A DNA stretch of 64,000 nt from Mogibacterium neglectum (GCF_030644205.1 NZ_CP128647.1:1488001-1552000); one strand, 5' to 3'; positions 19,344-28,209 are shown, counted from the stretch's first letter. The notes: generated by a model not told the origin, from the letters alone. Translations and numbers: made by a program.

Positions 19344-19392
19344 ATTACAACACCCTCCCTGCTGGATAGTTCAGTGGGGAGGGTGTTGTAAT
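19344..19392. terminator. Long inverted repeat, probable terminator
   Basis: ATTACAACACCCTCCC (19344-19359) and GGGAGGGTGTTGTAAT (19377-19392) form a perfect 16-bp stem with a 17-nt loop. On the plus strand CTGTATTTTCTT follows. It lies 27 bp after the stop of the minus-strand gene at 19419 and may serve that gene too, although the minus-side tail is not T-rich. Confidence 0.55.
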
Positions 19393-19418
19393 CTGTATTT
19401 TCTTATGCGCCTAGCGAC

Positions 19419-20021
19419 TTATTTATTTCGATAATCTCTACGCAGATCCCCGTGCACTCTCTTTATCATATCTCCATACGGATTAAGAATATCGTCGATA
19501 TCAAATTCATCGTATGGAAGCAGGCAGTAGTAATCATTTACACGAGTAGGTTCAGTAACACCTTTACGAGTTTCAGCAGACACTTCGCCTTTTCCAATTA
19601 TGTATAGGACCTGAAACTCATCATCATAGATCATTTCCTCAATATCATCATCAGCTATGAAGAACGTGTACACCGTCAGCTTTTCCTGGTAGATGTAATA
19701 AATTCCTTCATCGCTCAACTCATATCTAACATTAAGTAATCCTTTAAAAGGCGGATTGCTGATTAGGTTGCGCTGTCTTCCAGCCATGAAAATTATGAGT
19801 GCCGCAGCCCAAATTGAAACATGTAGATACCACTGTGGAGCATTCACATGCTTAATTGTGTAATAAAGCATACCCAGAATTATTGCAGCTCCTAGTATGA
19901 GAGTCGCGCCTACAACGCCATTCTGCTTACTTCGGGTAGGATGTGCTTCTGCCCATCTATTGCATAGCATCTTTACCATTGGCAGCTGACAATAATATAT
20001 ATCACGTTCGTTGTTCTCCAT
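19419..20021 (-). CDS. Hypothetical membrane protein with two helices
   Basis: 200 aa from the ATG at 20021, chosen because GAAAGG lies 6 nt upstream; the earlier ATG at 20039 has no ribosome site. Two hydrophobic segments (about residues 38-56 and 67-82) are followed by a soluble, acidic beta-rich region of about 110 residues, possibly PH-like (bacterial membrane proteins of the YcxB type have this layout). I do not recognise the family. Confidence 0.6.
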   Translation of the reverse strand: MENNERDIYYCQLPMVKMLCNRWAEAHPTRSKQNGVVGATLILGAAIILGMLYYTIKHVNAPQWYLHVSIWAAALIIFMAGRQRNLISNPPFKGLLNVRYELSDEGIYYIYQEKLTVYTFFIADDDIEEMIYDDEFQVLYIIGKGEVSAETRKGVTEPTRVNDYYCLLPYDEFDIDDILNPYGDMIKRVHGDLRRDYRNK

Positions 20022-20113
20022 TTTGACCTTTCTATTCATGTAAGTCGCATAGCTTTTGCTAAGCGTCCTTCATTGCTTTCAAATGCTTTTACCTTTTAAG
20101 CACGCATAAAAAC

Positions 20114-21487
20114 TTACTTTTCAGCACCTGTCATCGCCATGAGATCTATCCACTCGCCGTATTCCTCGGCAGTGAATAGTCCAAGTGAAGTTCCAGCCTC
20201 GCACAGCGTCGAATTGTCTGCATGAGCTTTCTTTGCAACTTTTGCAGCATTCTCATATCCGATATACAGATTGAGCGCAGCAGCTACCATAAGCGAGCGG
20301 TGTGCATTTTCATCCATCTTATCTGTATTCACCGTGATGCCTCTTACACACTTTTCTTCGAGCGAAATTAGCGAATCAGCTAGTAGGTTAGCAGATTCTA
20401 TAAATGCATCTATGAGCACTGGCATGAACACATTGAGCTCAAAGTTGCCCTGCGAGGCAGCCATTCCAACTACAGTGTCGTTGCCCATGACCCTTACAGC
20501 TACCATAGTTGCTGACTCCGTCTGAGTTGGGTTAACCTTGCCAGGCATAATCGAGCTTCCAGGTTCATTTTCAGGAATCTTAATCTCACCAAGTCCGCAT
20601 CTTGGACCGCTAGATAGCCACCTAATATCATTAGCCATCTTCATCAAGTCCGCAGCAAGAGCCTTGAGCGCACCGTGGGCAAATACATACGCATCCTTGG
20701 AACTCAAGGAATGGAACTTGTTAGGTGCTGTGATAAATTCTTTCTTGGTCAGACTCGAAAGTGCTTCGGCAGCTCGCTCAGCAAATCCATCTGGTGCATT
20801 TAGCCCAGTACCCACTGCCGTTCCACCGAGAGCGATTTCTCTTAGTCCATCGAGCGACTTCTCAATGTTATCATAGTCATGCTCAAGCATCGACCGCCAT
20901 CCACTTATTTCCTGCCCAAAGGTCATCGGAACAGCATCCTGCAGATGAGTTCTTCCAGTCTTTATGACTTTCATGTATTTCTCTTCAAGTGATTTGAGTG
21001 TCTCTATCATAGTAGTTAACGCTGGTAATACTCTATCTTCGAATACAAACACCGATGCAATGCTCATAGCTGTTGGGAATGTATCATTAGAGCTCTGTGA
21101 CATATTGACATCATCATTTGGATGAAGTACCGCTACGCCAGCCATCTCCTTTGCACGTCCAGCAATGACCTCATTTACATTCATATTGGTCTGCGTACCG
21201 CTGCCAGTCTGGTATACGACGAGCGGGAAGTTATCATCTAACTCGCCATTCAGAATCTGATCGCAAACTATCATTATGTAAGAAGCCTTCCCAGGCGCAA
21301 GCCTGCCGAGATCCATATTGGCGCAAGCAGCAGCATTTTTAAGGTATGCAAATGCACGGATAACCTCAATTGGCATGCGCTTTCCAACCTTGAAGTTCAT
21401 TGAACTGCGTTGTGTCTGTGCGCCCCACAGTTTATCTGATGGCACCTTTACTTCGCCCATCGTATCGTGTTCTATCTTGTATTCCAT
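20114..21487 (-). CDS. fumC: Fumarate hydratase, class II
   Basis: 457 aa, normal for class II fumarases. The family signature GSSIMPGKVNPTQTE lies near residue 315; SGSGTQTNMNVNEV and TGRTHLQDAVP are the other active-site blocks. It interconverts fumarate and malate without an iron-sulfur cluster. Aspartase shares the fold, but these motifs and the MPIEVIRAFAYLK start favour fumarase. It is preceded by the 6S-like RNA and has no clear terminator after it. Confidence 0.9.
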   Translation of the reverse strand: MEYKIEHDTMGEVKVPSDKLWGAQTQRSSMNFKVGKRMPIEVIRAFAYLKNAAACANMDLGRLAPGKASYIMIVCDQILNGELDDNFPLVVYQTGSGTQTNMNVNEVIAGRAKEMAGVAVLHPNDDVNMSQSSNDTFPTAMSIASVFVFEDRVLPALTTMIETLKSLEEKYMKVIKTGRTHLQDAVPMTFGQEISGWRSMLEHDYDNIEKSLDGLREIALGGTAVGTGLNAPDGFAERAAEALSSLTKKEFITAPNKFHSLSSKDAYVFAHGALKALAADLMKMANDIRWLSSGPRCGLGEIKIPENEPGSSIMPGKVNPTQTESATMVAVRVMGNDTVVGMAASQGNFELNVFMPVLIDAFIESANLLADSLISLEEKCVRGITVNTDKMDENAHRSLMVAAALNLYIGYENAAKVAKKAHADNSTLCEAGTSLGLFTAEEYGEWIDLMAMTGAEK

Positions 21488-21515
21488 TTAGGCCTCTTTT
21501 CAAATTACTGGTAGA

Positions 21516-21703
21516 AAAATAGAGGATAGGCAATGCCACTCGACCTGGTCTTTGACCCCACACTTGCCTTGACCCGAGTTTCCCGGAGGACTTACTTCTA
21601 AGCTACGCCATGATCACTGCCATCTCCGCAGCAGCTTACGTGGATCCCTTTGCCCGTAGCTGGCTTGGACTTTCAACCACGAACATGCCCTTGCCATATC
21701 CTA
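21516..21703 (-). ncRNA. ssrS: 6S-like structured RNA with its own promoter and terminator
   Basis: A transcript of about 185 nt is bounded by a closing stem AGGATA (21702-21697) / TATCCT (21528-21523) continued by GGCAA/TTGCC, and ends in CTATTTTTCT. The predicted start of the promoter at 21710-21738 coincides with the first base of the stem. Inside, further paired segments (TTCGTGG with CCAGGTCGA, TAAGCT with AGCTTA, CTGC with GCAG) make a rod with a large internal bubble, the shape and length of 6S RNA, which binds the housekeeping RNA polymerase. Identity as 6S is inferred from shape, not from a database match. Confidence 0.5.
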
Positions 21704-21709
21704 CTTGCT

Positions 21710-21738
21710 AGAATACCATTTTAAACACAGGTTTACAA
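21710..21738 (-). promoter_or_regulatory. Promoter of the 6S-like RNA
   Basis: Minus strand: TTGTAA (21738-21733), 17-bp spacer, TATTCT (21715-21710). It overlaps nothing coding; comF ends at 21746. Confidence 0.6.
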
Positions 21739-21745
21739 ACAGCAT

Positions 21746-22489
21746 TTATACTGCCTCCTTTACCATGTCCGCTCCCGCCGCAAACGTCATGACGTCAACA
21801 CGACTAACCCCTACCGCCTTGAGCAGCCTTGCGATTGAATCAACAGTTGCTCCAGTCGTGTAAATGTCATCGACTATAAATATATTTTTCCCGAAAATTT
21901 TCCGCCTCATCCCGTCATACACCTCAAATGCCGACCTCACATTGTTGAGTCGCTCCTCGGGTGAAAGCCTCTTCATCACCCCAGTGCTCTTGCACCGCAT
22001 CACAATATCTGCTCTATACTCTATCCCCATTAGCCTCGCCAGTTCCTTGGCTATAAGTGCCGCTTGATTAAACCCTCGCTTTCGCTCCTTTGTCACATGC
22101 ATGGGAACCGGGATTATGATATCTGGATATTCCTCAAGACCAGTCTCTTCAATCCGGTCATACATAATCTCTGCTATTATCGGTGCGATATACGTCTTGC
22201 GCTTATACTTTAGGTTAAATATAATCTCCTTCTCGTACATTCCGTACTCGGTGCATGTATGCCCTCTGTCAAAGGAGTGTCCGTGTTCCCTACAGTTATA
22301 ACAAATTGAGAGAGGATTGTGGTCCCCGAGTAGCTTGCCACACTTGTCACAGGTCCGTATGTTCGCCCAGCTTATGTTATCTGAACAAGACTTGCAGAGA
22401 CTGTATGGGACTGATGCGTCGATTAGCCTCCCACAGCAAATGCAATATAATGAGTGCGGATATATTAGATTTAATAAAGTATTTATCAA
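21746..22489 (-). CDS. comF: ComF-family phosphoribosyltransferase-like protein
   Basis: 247 aa. An N-terminal double zinc ribbon (CICCGRLI, CKSC, CDKCGKLL, CYNC) is followed by a type I phosphoribosyltransferase fold with the PRPP loop IFIVDDIYTTGATVDS near residue 205 and VPMH...RGFNQA near 125. ComFC is needed for DNA uptake and ssDNA handling in competent bacteria. The start is a TTG; GGAGG lies 8 nt upstream and is part of the 3' arm of a perfect 16-bp hairpin (22498-22539). Confidence 0.85.
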   Translation of the reverse strand: MINTLLNLIYPHSLYCICCGRLIDASVPYSLCKSCSDNISWANIRTCDKCGKLLGDHNPLSICYNCREHGHSFDRGHTCTEYGMYEKEIIFNLKYKRKTYIAPIIAEIMYDRIEETGLEEYPDIIIPVPMHVTKERKRGFNQAALIAKELARLMGIEYRADIVMRCKSTGVMKRLSPEERLNNVRSAFEVYDGMRRKIFGKNIFIVDDIYTTGATVDSIARLLKAVGVSRVDVMTFAAGADMVKEAV

Positions 22490-22497
22490 TTAAAAAA

Positions 22498-22539
22498 CCT
22501 CCTACGATATCATTTTCGATTCTATGATATCGTAGGAGG
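22498..22539 (-). promoter_or_regulatory. 16-bp hairpin with T6 tail that contains the comF Shine-Dalgarno
   Basis: CCTCCTACGATATCAT and ATGATATCGTAGGAGG are perfectly complementary (22539-22524 and 22513-22498) with a 10-nt loop, then TTTTTT on the minus strand. As RNA it is a textbook intrinsic terminator, but its last five stem bases GGAGG are also the ribosome site of the comF TTG at 22489. It should therefore either stop transcription or hide the ribosome site. Confidence 0.8.
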
Positions 22540-22581
22540 AATTCCCTTCAGTACAGATTTATATATGTGGCAATCAGAGTT

Positions 22582-22659
22582 TTACTTTCCAAGTGCTTGT
22601 ACAACCTCTTCAACCGGTACATCATTGCTACAAAATACAACAGCATTATCGGAATTCAT
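22582..22659 (-). CDS. 25-residue small ORF upstream of comF
   Basis: ATG at 22659 preceded by AAGGAGACAAGGGGT gives MNSDNAVVFCSNDVPVEEVV then QALGK and TAA at 22584-22582. It has a good ribosome site and occupies the otherwise empty 300 bp between recD2 and comF, 43 bp before the SD-sequestering hairpin. I do not recognise the peptide; it could be a leader peptide whose translation affects the hairpin, a small protein, or chance. Confidence 0.4.
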   Translation of the reverse strand: MNSDNAVVFCSNDVPVEEVVQALGK

Positions 22660-22790
22660 ACCCCTTGTCTCCTTGTAAGTAACTCGATGGATATAACAAC
22701 TTACGTGAAAGCACGCACTTATGGCTTATATGCACAGTATAAAATACCATCTTCTACACTTATTTAATAATATTAATTATATTAATTTTC

Positions 22791-25013
22791 TTACAAAAGA
22801 CCGCCCATATCGACTTCCCTGAGCCTCGCCTCAAGTCCGGTATATCGCTCATCTATTCTGTTATTGTCAATCATCCTTTGCATGCGTTCCTCTGAACCGA
22901 CTAGTATTACCAGCTTCTTCCCTCTAGTGATTGCTGTATATAGTAGGTTTCTCGTCGCTAGCATCGGCGGAAATCCTGATATCGGCATAATTACAACTGG
23001 GAATTCACAGCCCTGACTCTTGTGCACAGTTACCGCATATGCAAGCTCAAGCTCATCGAATTCCTCGCTATCGTAGGTCACAAATCTACCGTCAAAATCC
23101 ACAACCATCTTGGCATTATCATTATCTATAGTATTGATTACGCCCATGTCACCGTTGAATATACCTCGACCACTCTGCCTACCGAGTTGCTGCCACTCCA
23201 TCTGGTAGTTATTCCTAATCTGCATGACCTTATCGCCCTCGCGGAAAACCTTAGAACCAAACTTCCTTTCATTTATTTCTTCCGAAGCAGGATTAATTAT
23301 GCTCTGCAGCATTTCGTTAAGGCTAGCAGTTCCAAGCCCACCTTTTCTAGTCGGTGTAAGCACCTGAATATCACCATTACCCCTAACGAAGTCGTAGTAA
23401 CTTTCAAGCCTTCCAGTGACAAGTTCTTCGATCGTCTCTCTGATCTCTTCTTCGCCTCTTCTGTGCATGAAGAAGAAATCGCTATCTCTACCGCCCGATT
23501 CAGGATATTCGCCACTGTTAATCGAGTGTGCATTCACAACGATGCGGCTCTCACTCGCCTGTCTAAATATCTCCTCGAGTCTAATAGTTGGAACATAATC
23601 ACTGTTAATCATATCTAGGAGCACGTTGCCTGCTCCAACAGATGGTAACTGGTCAGCATCGCCAACTATTATCAGTCTGCTCTCATCTTGTAGAGCGTTC
23701 AGAAAGCCGTCCATCAGCATAAGGTCAATCATCGAGGCCTCATCCACTATGAAGGAATCCTCTTCGAGTGGATTATCTGCATTTCTGCCAAATTCCATCT
23801 CGTTCTCATCCTCCGAGTACACGTACTCCAGAAGCCTGTGTATCGTCATCGCCTCAACCCCAGAGGTCTCCGTTATACGCTTAGCCGCACGTCCAGTAGG
23901 AGCAGCGAGTGCTACCGAGATACCCATTTGTTTGAAAATCCTTACGATAAGATTGATAATCGTTGTCTTACCTGTTCCAGGTCCACCCGTAATAATCGTA
24001 ATCTTGTTGGTCAGAGCAGCACGAATTGCCCTTCTCTGATCACCAGATAGCTGAATCCTCTCTTCCGCTTCTGCGGCATTGATAAGGTTGTCTGGGTCAG
24101 CAGCAAGCGGCGGCATATAGCCATTCATAATCCTCTTGATATGATACGTCACGCTCTGCTCAGCCTGAAAGTAGAAATGCTGATACACGACAGGAACACC
24201 GTCAAGTGAATCAAGCTCTATCTCTCCACTAAAGGCAAGCGTCGTAAAATTTTCCTCGATTAACTCACTCGAGATATCGAGTAGCTTTATTGTATTTTCA
24301 AGCAAAATATCCTTAGGTACATAAGTGCTTCCGCTATTCGAAAATACCGACAGTGCATACTTGATGCCGCTCTGGATTCTAAACTCGCTCTCTGCCTCTA
24401 TTCCAATTCTGCCCGCAATCTCATCCGCTTTATTAAAACTGATACCGTATATGTCTTCGACTAGTGTGTAGGGATTCTCCTCTACGACCTCGAGAGACTT
24501 ATCTCCATATAGCTTGTATATCTTAACGGCCTGTGCCGGCTGAATTCCATACTCTCCGAGTCCGAGTGAAATCTTCGTAAATTCCCTTGACTCCTTGTAG
24601 GACTTTGCGATTTTCTCGACTGTCTTAGTCCCTAGACCATTTATGGATAGCAGCGCCTCTGGATTTTCCTCGATTACATCAAGCGCGTCTTTACCAAACT
24701 TATCGACAATTCTCTTGGCCATATTAGGACCTATTCCTCTGATGGCTCCCGATGCAAGAAATACCCTTATACCTTCCGTATCATCAGGAAGCTGTTCCAC
24801 GTACGCGGACACGTTAAACTGCTCACCATAACGCGGGTGAATCTTGAAACTCCCCTCCAGCTTGTACGTTATCTCGGGATTTATCGCATGAAACATCCCA
24901 GAGATTTTAAACTGCTCATCTTCCGTCTCGAAAAGGCATATCGCAAAACCGTTGGATTCATTATTGTATATTACTTGCGTTATCTTACCGATCTTGGTTT
25001 CTGTCATTGCCAT
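22791..25013 (-). CDS. recD2: RecD2-type ATP-dependent DNA helicase
   Basis: 740 aa, the length of RecD2 (YrrC). An N-terminal OB/helix-hairpin-helix region (GIGPNMAKRIVDKFG near 94, LGTKTVEKIAKSY near 127) precedes two RecA-like domains with Walker A TGGPGTGKTTIINLIV near 343 and C-terminal VTVHKSQGCEF. It is a 5'-3' helicase acting in repair outside the RecBCD complex. ATG with an adjacent in-frame ATG. comF, another DNA-metabolism gene, lies downstream beyond a terminator-like hairpin. Confidence 0.92.
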   Translation of the reverse strand: MAMTETKIGKITQVIYNNESNGFAICLFETEDEQFKISGMFHAINPEITYKLEGSFKIHPRYGEQFNVSAYVEQLPDDTEGIRVFLASGAIRGIGPNMAKRIVDKFGKDALDVIEENPEALLSINGLGTKTVEKIAKSYKESREFTKISLGLGEYGIQPAQAVKIYKLYGDKSLEVVEENPYTLVEDIYGISFNKADEIAGRIGIEAESEFRIQSGIKYALSVFSNSGSTYVPKDILLENTIKLLDISSELIEENFTTLAFSGEIELDSLDGVPVVYQHFYFQAEQSVTYHIKRIMNGYMPPLAADPDNLINAAEAEERIQLSGDQRRAIRAALTNKITIITGGPGTGKTTIINLIVRIFKQMGISVALAAPTGRAAKRITETSGVEAMTIHRLLEYVYSEDENEMEFGRNADNPLEEDSFIVDEASMIDLMLMDGFLNALQDESRLIIVGDADQLPSVGAGNVLLDMINSDYVPTIRLEEIFRQASESRIVVNAHSINSGEYPESGGRDSDFFFMHRRGEEEIRETIEELVTGRLESYYDFVRGNGDIQVLTPTRKGGLGTASLNEMLQSIINPASEEINERKFGSKVFREGDKVMQIRNNYQMEWQQLGRQSGRGIFNGDMGVINTIDNDNAKMVVDFDGRFVTYDSEEFDELELAYAVTVHKSQGCEFPVVIMPISGFPPMLATRNLLYTAITRGKKLVILVGSEERMQRMIDNNRIDERYTGLEARLREVDMGGLL

Positions 25014-25084
25014 TAGTTGTTACTATGCCCCAATTTGTGTAAGCTGTGGTTTCAGCAGCATGCATCATTTATCTTGGTTCTCCA

Positions 25085-26044
25085 CTAGAAAGTACGCTTA
25101 TACAGCCTTCTATTATCTAGCGGCCACACACGGTCACCGAACTCACCGTCTGAAACTCCCTTGAGCCCTTCCTCCATATCGAACATCCTCGCATCGACAA
25201 TGTCCAGGTAATGCAGCATTTCTGCCTCCGGGAACAGTGGCTTCTTAGGGCTTCCAAACTCGGGCTCGTAGTGATGAGATAGTATCATGTGTTCGAGCAG
25301 TACCGCCTTTTCTTCGTTGATACCGAGTTCCTTGCAAAGGTCATTTACAAGAGTAATTCCCTGTACGATATGTCCGAGCATCTGTCCCTTGAACGAATAG
25401 CCTGGCGATATGCCGTTCTTGTCCGACAGAATCTCATTAAGCTTCTCAATATCGTGAATCGCAACGCCAGCAACCAGAAGATCTCTGGATAGATTCGTAT
25501 ATACCTCGCACAGCTTGTTAGCACTCATCATCATGCGCTTGATGTGATAGAGCAGACCGCCGTACTCAGCATGATGGTTGGACATCGCCGCAGGATAGTA
25601 CATGAGTTTCTCTTTATTGCCCTCATATAGATGCAGACATAGCTTCTTGAAATCTTCATCCTGCATAGCGTTGATCTCGCCGATAATGTATTCGTACATA
25701 TCTATCGGCTTTTCAGGCGCTGACTTCACAAAATCACTCATATCTAGCTTATCCTCTTCAGTTGCAAGCCTAATCTGATTGATGCGCAGCTGAGTCTGTC
25801 CCTTCCAATCAGTCACAGACCCCCTCACCTTAACAAGGTCGCCGACCTTAAGTGACTTCAAAAATTCGATGTTATTCTCATCTACGTCCCATTTCTTGGC
25901 AGACAGGTCTCCTGTCGCATCGGTCAGCATCACATCCTGATACTCCTTACCGTTCGAGCCGACCTTAATCGAAGTGGCTTTAATCATAAAGAAGTCGGTG
26001 ATGTTGGTGTTCGGTTTTATATCTATTACGTTCACATTTTTCAT
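25085..26044 (-). CDS. yhaM: YhaM-type 3'-5' exoribonuclease (OB fold + HD domain)
   Basis: 319 aa from the ATG at 26044, which has GGAGG 7 nt upstream; the frame stays open for another 519 bp across the hydF strand, but that part is antisense to hydF. N-terminal OB fold (MLTDATGDLSAKKWD near 35) and C-terminal HD domain with VAIHDIEKLNE near 170 and HMILSHHYEPEFGSP near 240. YhaM degrades RNA and ssDNA from the 3' end. It is divergent from hydF with about 130 bp between them. Confidence 0.9.
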   Translation of the reverse strand: MKNVNVIDIKPNTNITDFFMIKATSIKVGSNGKEYQDVMLTDATGDLSAKKWDVDENNIEFLKSLKVGDLVKVRGSVTDWKGQTQLRINQIRLATEEDKLDMSDFVKSAPEKPIDMYEYIIGEINAMQDEDFKKLCLHLYEGNKEKLMYYPAAMSNHHAEYGGLLYHIKRMMMSANKLCEVYTNLSRDLLVAGVAIHDIEKLNEILSDKNGISPGYSFKGQMLGHIVQGITLVNDLCKELGINEEKAVLLEHMILSHHYEPEFGSPKKPLFPEAEMLHYLDIVDARMFDMEEGLKGVSDGEFGDRVWPLDNRRLYKRTF

Positions 26045-26174
26045 GTGTATACCTCCTAAATTCACCTTTTGATTATACAACACTTTTCTAGGTGTCGCCA
26101 CACCACGCGCCCTCCATTGAGGGCAGTTTGGACATGTGGTAAAATTATAGGAATCATGAAGAAAGGGCTTGAAA

Positions 26175-27383
26175 ATGGGATTAAATGATACTCCTTCGGG
26201 AAATAGATATACAATCGGATTATTCGGACCGAGAAATGTCGGCAAATCTTCGCTCGTAAATAAGCTTCTCGGGCAGGATTTAGTGCTTACCTCGGACGTT
26301 GCAGGTACTACGACAGACCCCGTCTCTAAAAGTATGGAACTCCTACCTATAGGACCAGTCTTGTTCGTAGATACTGCAGGACTCGACGATGAAGGCGAGC
26401 TCGGTCTGAAGCGTGTAGATAAGTCATATGAAACCCTCAGAAAGTGTGACCTGGCGCTGTTTGTGCTCGATGCGAGCAGGCAAAGCGGTAAATTCTCAGC
26501 GATGGCAGGACAATTCCTTAGAGAGTCTCGCAAGAGAAATATGCCTACTATAGTCGTGGTCAATAAATGCGAGAGTATAGAAGGTCATGTTTCATACAGA
26601 GAGTGCTTTGACATCCCTGCCGACGTCCCTATCGTCTGTACGGATGCACTCAGCGGTTCAGGCATCGAAGACCTTAAGCAGGCTATTATAAGATGTGCAA
26701 AGCAGGCTGACTCTCCTATCGGTTTAACGGATGGAATCGTCAATAAGGGTGATGTCGTTCTACTCGTCACTCCGATTGATTCTGCTGCACCTAAGGGAAG
26801 ATTGATTCTACCTCAGCAGCAAGTCATTCGAGATATCCTGGATAAGGGGGCAATGGCTCTTGTGGTCAAAGAGACAGAAGTCAAGGCTGCTATTACTGCT
26901 CTCGGCAAGGCTCCAGATATCGTAATCACCGACTCACAGGCGTTTAAGTCAGTGGCAAACGACATACCATCTGATATGCCACTTACGTCTTTTTCTATTA
27001 TATTTGCAAGACAGAAGGGCGACCTAGCGCAGCAGCTTCAAGGCGCACGTGCACTTGATGCACTCGAGGCAGGTGATAGAATTCTCATCAGCGAAGGCTG
27101 TACTCACCACCGCCAGTGTAACGATATCGGCACCGTCAAGATACCTAAGCTAGTTCGTAAGATTCAGCCAGATGTAGAATTCGACTGGACTTCAGGTGGC
27201 GAATACCCACGTGACCTCAGCAGTTATAAGCTCATAATTCACTGTGGTGCTTGCATGCTGAACAGGCGCGAGATGCAGTATAGACTCGGCGAGGCGGACA
27301 CGCAGGGCATCCCAATCGCGAACTACGGAATGGTAATTGCATACTGCAACGGAATACTTGAGAGGGCGATTCGCCCGTTTTGA
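26175..27383 (+). CDS. hydF: [FeFe]-hydrogenase H-cluster maturation GTPase HydF
   Basis: 402 aa from the ATG at 26175 (AAAGGG 7 nt upstream; a TTG two codons earlier is less likely). GTPase domain with P-loop GPRNVGKSS near 20-28, switch DVAGTTTDP and DTAGLDDEGE, and NKCE. The C-terminal cluster-binding domain has the conserved CTHH near 311 and HCGAC near 358. HydF is the scaffold that delivers the 2Fe subcluster to hydrogenase; HydE, HydG and the hydrogenase are not in this window. nadE follows 15 bp downstream. Confidence 0.93.
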   Translation: MGLNDTPSGNRYTIGLFGPRNVGKSSLVNKLLGQDLVLTSDVAGTTTDPVSKSMELLPIGPVLFVDTAGLDDEGELGLKRVDKSYETLRKCDLALFVLDASRQSGKFSAMAGQFLRESRKRNMPTIVVVNKCESIEGHVSYRECFDIPADVPIVCTDALSGSGIEDLKQAIIRCAKQADSPIGLTDGIVNKGDVVLLVTPIDSAAPKGRLILPQQQVIRDILDKGAMALVVKETEVKAAITALGKAPDIVITDSQAFKSVANDIPSDMPLTSFSIIFARQKGDLAQQLQGARALDALEAGDRILISEGCTHHRQCNDIGTVKIPKLVRKIQPDVEFDWTSGGEYPRDLSSYKLIIHCGACMLNRREMQYRLGEADTQGIPIANYGMVIAYCNGILERAIRPF

Positions 27384-27398
27384 ATATAGGAGGACATT

Positions 27399-28136
27399 AT
27401 GGATTTTGATGCAAAAAAAGCTGTTGATGCAACCGTAAAATGGATCAGCGATTGGTTTCAGGTGAACGGCCCCGGCTGTAGCGCAATAATCGGGATCAGC
27501 GGAGGTAAGGACAGTTCGATAACTGCTGCTCTTCTGGTTCAGGCACTCGGCAAGGAACGAGTAATCGGAATCATGATGCCTAACGGAGAGCAGAGCGATA
27601 TGGATATGGCGCTGCTCCTGATTAATCACCTCGGCATAGAGAGCCATGTCATCAACATAGAAGCGGCATACAATGGTGCAGTTAAGGACATCGAGAGTGC
27701 GATTGGAGAGTTAAGCAAGGATTCTCTTATCAATCTAGCTCCCCGCCTCAGAATGGCAACTCTATACGCTGTCGGTCAGTCGAGAAATGGTAGGGTTGCC
27801 AACACCTGCAACCTTTCCGAGGACTGGGTTGGCTACTCAACTAGATACGGAGATGCGGCAGGTGACTTTAGTCCGATTTCATCTTTTACAACTGCCGAAA
27901 TCCGCGCAATGGGCCGCGTGCTTGGAGTACCCGAAGTCTTGATTGAGAAGGTCCCTTCTGATGGTCTTAGCGGAATGACAGATGAGGATAAGCTCGGCTT
28001 CACTTACGAAGTTCTCGACCGCTATATCAGAACTGGCGAAATCGAGAATCCTAAAACTAAGGAGCGAATCGACATGCTTCACGAGCGCAATCTGTTCAAG
28101 CTGCGCTATATGGATAGTTTTAAGTATGAGTGGTAG
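27399..28136 (+). CDS. nadE: NAD+ synthetase, ammonia-dependent
   Basis: 245 aa without a glutaminase domain, so the ammonia-dependent form. The PP-loop GISGGKDSS lies at 30-38; STRYGDAAGDFSPI near 148 and PSDGLSGMTDEDKLG near 186 are family blocks. It converts nicotinic acid adenine dinucleotide to NAD+. ATG follows AGGAGG 15 bp after hydF; the two form an operon ended by the terminator at 28174-28209. Confidence 0.92.
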   Translation: MDFDAKKAVDATVKWISDWFQVNGPGCSAIIGISGGKDSSITAALLVQALGKERVIGIMMPNGEQSDMDMALLLINHLGIESHVINIEAAYNGAVKDIESAIGELSKDSLINLAPRLRMATLYAVGQSRNGRVANTCNLSEDWVGYSTRYGDAAGDFSPISSFTTAEIRAMGRVLGVPEVLIEKVPSDGLSGMTDEDKLGFTYEVLDRYIRTGEIENPKTKERIDMLHERNLFKLRYMDSFKYEW

Positions 28137-28173
28137 TGGTTGTTATACTTATATAATTATTGATTATTAAATA

Positions 28174-28209
28174 TAGTGAGGAGCTAGATAATCTTCCAGC
28201 TCCTCACTA
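28174..28209. terminator. Bidirectional terminator between nadE and the ABC operon
   Basis: Perfect 12-bp stem TAGTGAGGAGCT (28174-28185) / AGCTCCTCACTA (28198-28209), then ATTCATTTTATT on plus and TATTTAATAAT on minus. Confidence 0.8.

Larger units (their letters stand above)
19078..19346 (+). repeat. 202-bp-period direct duplication of the tRNA-Gly 3' end and terminator
   Basis: Bases 19078-19144 recur at 19280-19346 (67 bp, about 4 mismatches; the first 57 bp differ at one base). The repeat covers the last 19 bases of the tRNA including CCA, the spacer and the whole terminator. Between the copies are 135 bp, more GC-rich than the surroundings, with a perfect 9-bp hairpin TCTGGGTGT/ACACCCAGA (19185-19193 / 19210-19218) and a second helix TCAAGG/CCTTGA (19228-19233 / 19265-19270). 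The form matches attL/attR of a tRNA-targeting element, but no integrase is present. Confidence 0.8.

Noticed and set aside
26045-26563. N-terminal extension of the yhaM frame
   Set aside because: It is antisense to hydF, has Ser/Pro-rich shadow composition, and a strong ribosome site precedes the ATG at 26044.
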